From contig CAINKA010000084.1 of the NCBI GenBank assembly GCA_903849835.1, positions 1-14,210 of the forward strand: 14,210 bases of DNA. Reading direction: 5' to 3'. Below, in pieces: positions 12,788-14,210 of the stretch (position 1 is its first letter; each line of letters starts with the position of its first letter). The notes beneath the pieces were generated by a model. That model had not been told where the DNA came from and did not search any database. It saw only the letters and a program-made list of their open reading frames with translations. Both the position numbers and the translations under genes were made by a program. The stretch is from an uncultured Alphaproteobacteria bacterium. Lineage in GTDB: Bacteria; Pseudomonadota; Alphaproteobacteria; Rickettsiales; UBA1997.

Positions 12788-13592
12788 CAGCTGAATCATA
12801 GGTTGCTTTCGGCTGACAAAAAGCGCGGGTAGATTTTGATTTCACAAAACTCGCCACATCCTGAACTATCACGCTTTGGAACTCTTTCGCCGCCGCATCA
12901 ACCCTCTCAGAAAAAGCTCCACTTTTTTCAGAAAAAACTTTTTTGAAAAAATTGCGCAAGGCGTGAATTTCATCGCGCGCGATGCCGCGGCGCTTCATGC
13001 CGACAAGATTCAGCCCAGCCAAAAATGCACGCTCGCCCATCACTGCGCTGTACGGAATCACATCGCCCTCAACCCCTGACATGCCACCAATCATGGCTCC
13101 GTGACCTATGCGAGCAAATTGGTGCACTGCGGAAAGTCCTCCAATTACAGCATAATCGCCAACTTCAACATGCCCTGCGAGCGTGACATTATTGGCTAGA
13201 ATCACGTGATCACCAACGATGCAATCATGAGCAATATGCACTCCAACCATCAGCAAGCAATTGCTGCCGATGCGCGTCACCATTGTTCCGTCCTGTGTTC
13301 CCAAGTGAATCGTAACATGCTCACGAATGCGATTATCGTCGCCGATTATGACTTTCGATTTTTCGCCGCGGAACTTGAGATCTTGCGGCGCCAAGCCGAT
13401 CGAAGCGAAAGGAAAAATTAAATTATTTTTGCCGATTTCGGTATCGCCTTCGATGACAACATGCGACTTCACGACGGTGCCTTCGCCGATTTTAACTTCG
13501 TCACCGATGATGGAATAAGCGCCAATTTCAACATTTGCTCCAAGCTGCGCATTCGCGCCAACTATGGCTGTAGAGTGAATTTTTTGTGTCAT
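12780..13592 (-). CDS. lpxA: UDP-N-acetylglucosamine acyltransferase (first step of lipid A synthesis)
   Basis: Transfers a 3-hydroxyacyl chain from acyl carrier protein to UDP-GlcNAc in the cytoplasm; 270 residues, the normal family length (E. coli 262). Residues ~1-190 are hexapeptide repeats of a left-handed beta-helix (for example IGAYSIIGDEVKIGEGTVV). RIREHVTIHLGT (88-99) and GVHIAHDCIVGDHVILANN (117-135) match the active site, with catalytic His 122. AVHQFARIG, then GLNLVGMKRRGIARDEIHAL precede the helical C-terminus, which is typical. The gene starts two bases after the fabZ stop and overlaps dnaQ at its end. It shows that the organism makes a lipid A precursor. Confidence 0.96.
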   Translation of the reverse strand: MTQKIHSTAIVGANAQLGANVEIGAYSIIGDEVKIGEGTVVKSHVVIEGDTEIGKNNLIFPFASIGLAPQDLKFRGEKSKVIIGDDNRIREHVTIHLGTQDGTMVTRIGSNCLLMVGVHIAHDCIVGDHVILANNVTLAGHVEVGDYAVIGGLSAVHQFARIGHGAMIGGMSGVEGDVIPYSAVMGERAFLAGLNLVGMKRRGIARDEIHALRNFFKKVFSEKSGAFSERVDAAAKEFQSVIVQDVASFVKSKSTRAFCQPKATYDSADE

Positions 13593-13594
13593 GA

Positions 13595-14050
13595 TTATTT
13601 TTTTTCTTTATCGACTATCATTGCGGAAAGTTGCGCTTCTGCAACTTTTTGACCATCTACAATCCCAACAGCGCCAAGCTTCCAAACGTTTCCACGATTT
13701 TGAACTGCTTCGACATGAAGTTCTAAAACATCACCGGGAATGACGGGTTTTCTGAACTTCGCGCCGTCGATCGACATGAAATAAACCAACTTGTCTTCGG
13801 CATTAAAACCTGGTGCGGAAGTGACCATCAGAGCGCCTGCTTGGGCCATCGCTTCAATGATCAAAACCCCCGGCATGATTGGATGATCGGGGAAATGCCC
13901 AAGAAAATGCGGCTCGTTAAAAGTCACATTTTTTATCGCGATAATTTTTTTATTCGGCTCAAGAGACGTGACCTTATCCACCAACAAAAACGGATAACGA
14001 TGCGGTAAAGATTTGAGAATTTTTTCAATATCAATAACTGGCTTTGACAT
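13595..14050 (-). CDS. fabZ: 3-hydroxyacyl-[acyl-carrier-protein] dehydratase
   Basis: Hot-dog fold dehydratase of type II fatty acid synthesis, 151 residues, the normal length. It removes water from 3-hydroxyacyl-ACP; the same 3-hydroxyacyl-ACP pool feeds LpxA, encoded immediately downstream with a 2-base gap. Visible signatures are SLPHRYPFLLVD (14-25) and GHFPDHPIMPGVLIIEAMAQ (51-70), with catalytic His 52 and Glu 66. ATG 14050 is the clear start for the SxPxIDIxxI opening. The lpxD gene, which usually comes just before fabZ, is not in the 160 bases available upstream; these hold a weak hairpin and a repeat arm instead. Confidence 0.96.
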   Translation of the reverse strand: MSKPVIDIEKILKSLPHRYPFLLVDKVTSLEPNKKIIAIKNVTFNEPHFLGHFPDHPIMPGVLIIEAMAQAGALMVTSAPGFNAEDKLVYFMSIDGAKFRKPVIPGDVLELHVEAVQNRGNVWKLGAVGIVDGQKVAEAQLSAMIVDKEKK

Positions 14051-14089
14051 ATTTTTTGAATTTTGATTTGAGAGAAATGTGAGATAAGA

Positions 14090-14124
14090 TTTTTTAAAAA
14101 AGTATTTTTGGGCGTGAAAAATAC
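14090..14124 (-). terminator. Weak hairpin with T-run upstream of fabZ
   Basis: GTATTTTT (14102-14109) and AAAAATAC (14117-14124) form a perfect 8-bp inverted repeat with a 7-base loop. Read on the minus strand it is followed by six T, so it could end a transcript arriving from beyond the right edge. The stem has only two G-C pairs, so it could equally be a chance A/T-rich feature or an operator. Confidence 0.25.
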
Positions 14125-14183
14125 AACCGGCGAAACGAAAAATAAATTTTAAGTGGAATGGCTATTTGTCCACAATGCCGCGG

Positions 14184-14210
14184 TCATGCTGAGCTTGTCG
14201 AAGCATGATT
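14184..14210. repeat. Family A palindromic repeat, copy 3 (first arm, cut by window edge)
   Basis: One full arm with the core CTGAGCTTGTCGAAG followed by CATGATT. The bases after the arm (ATT) match the loop start of copies 1 and 2 as read on the minus strand, so this copy is probably in the opposite orientation. Its second arm would lie outside the window. Confidence 0.65.

Overview
The window looks like a chromosomal stretch of an AT-rich Gram-negative alphaproteobacterium, possibly Rickettsiales-like. This is an inference from several signs: lipid A and fatty-acid genes (fabZ, lpxA), a short class I ribonucleotide reductase alpha subunit without an ATP cone, a tRNA-Ile(GAU) lying outside any rRNA operon, very A/T-rich codon use with long A runs, and almost no recognisable Shine-Dalgarno sequences. 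Most genes are housekeeping. The unusual content is in the small repeats between genes, and in one case inside a gene, and in a pilin-like gene embedded in a folate operon.

Left part (1-2130): the end of a parvulin-type peptidyl-prolyl isomerase runs into a 23S rRNA methyltransferase (rlmB), whose start lies inside the isomerase tail. NAD kinase (nadK) follows through an ATGA overlap. All three are on + and probably form one operon. tRNA-Ile(GAU) lies convergently on - with its own consensus-like promoter, and a hairpin plus T-run on + follows. An intergenic stretch (2032-2274) holds two kinds of palindromic repeat.

Middle part (2275-9204): a bifunctional class A penicillin-binding protein (-) is divergent from a + strand cluster of pabC-like aminotransferase/lyase, type IV-prepilin/LamG-like protein and pabB. 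Neighbouring genes in this cluster overlap, so the prepilin-like gene is wired into a p-aminobenzoate/folate operon. Next comes nrdA, preceded by a promoter with two tandem NrdR-box-like palindromes exactly 32 bp apart, and then tRNA-Glu(UUC).

Right part (9220-14210): a small GtrA-like membrane protein (+) ends tail-to-tail with a comEC-type DNA uptake channel gene (-). Upstream of comEC on - are dnaQ, lpxA and fabZ, arranged fabZ-lpxA-dnaQ with a 2-base gap and a short overlap. These make the beta-hydroxyacyl chain (FabZ), load it onto UDP-GlcNAc (LpxA), and proofread DNA (DnaQ).

The best candidates for something new are: (i) a repeat system with two related families, one a long two-arm hairpin with a partly conserved loop (2172-2255, 11940-12034, a cut-off third copy at 14184-14210) and one a single 21-bp palindrome used once as a likely terminator (2105-2125) and once as in-frame coding sequence inside comEC (11423-11443); and (ii) the prepilin/LamG gene between pabC and pabB. 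I saw no CRISPR array, insertion-sequence transposase, phage gene or toxin-antitoxin pair.
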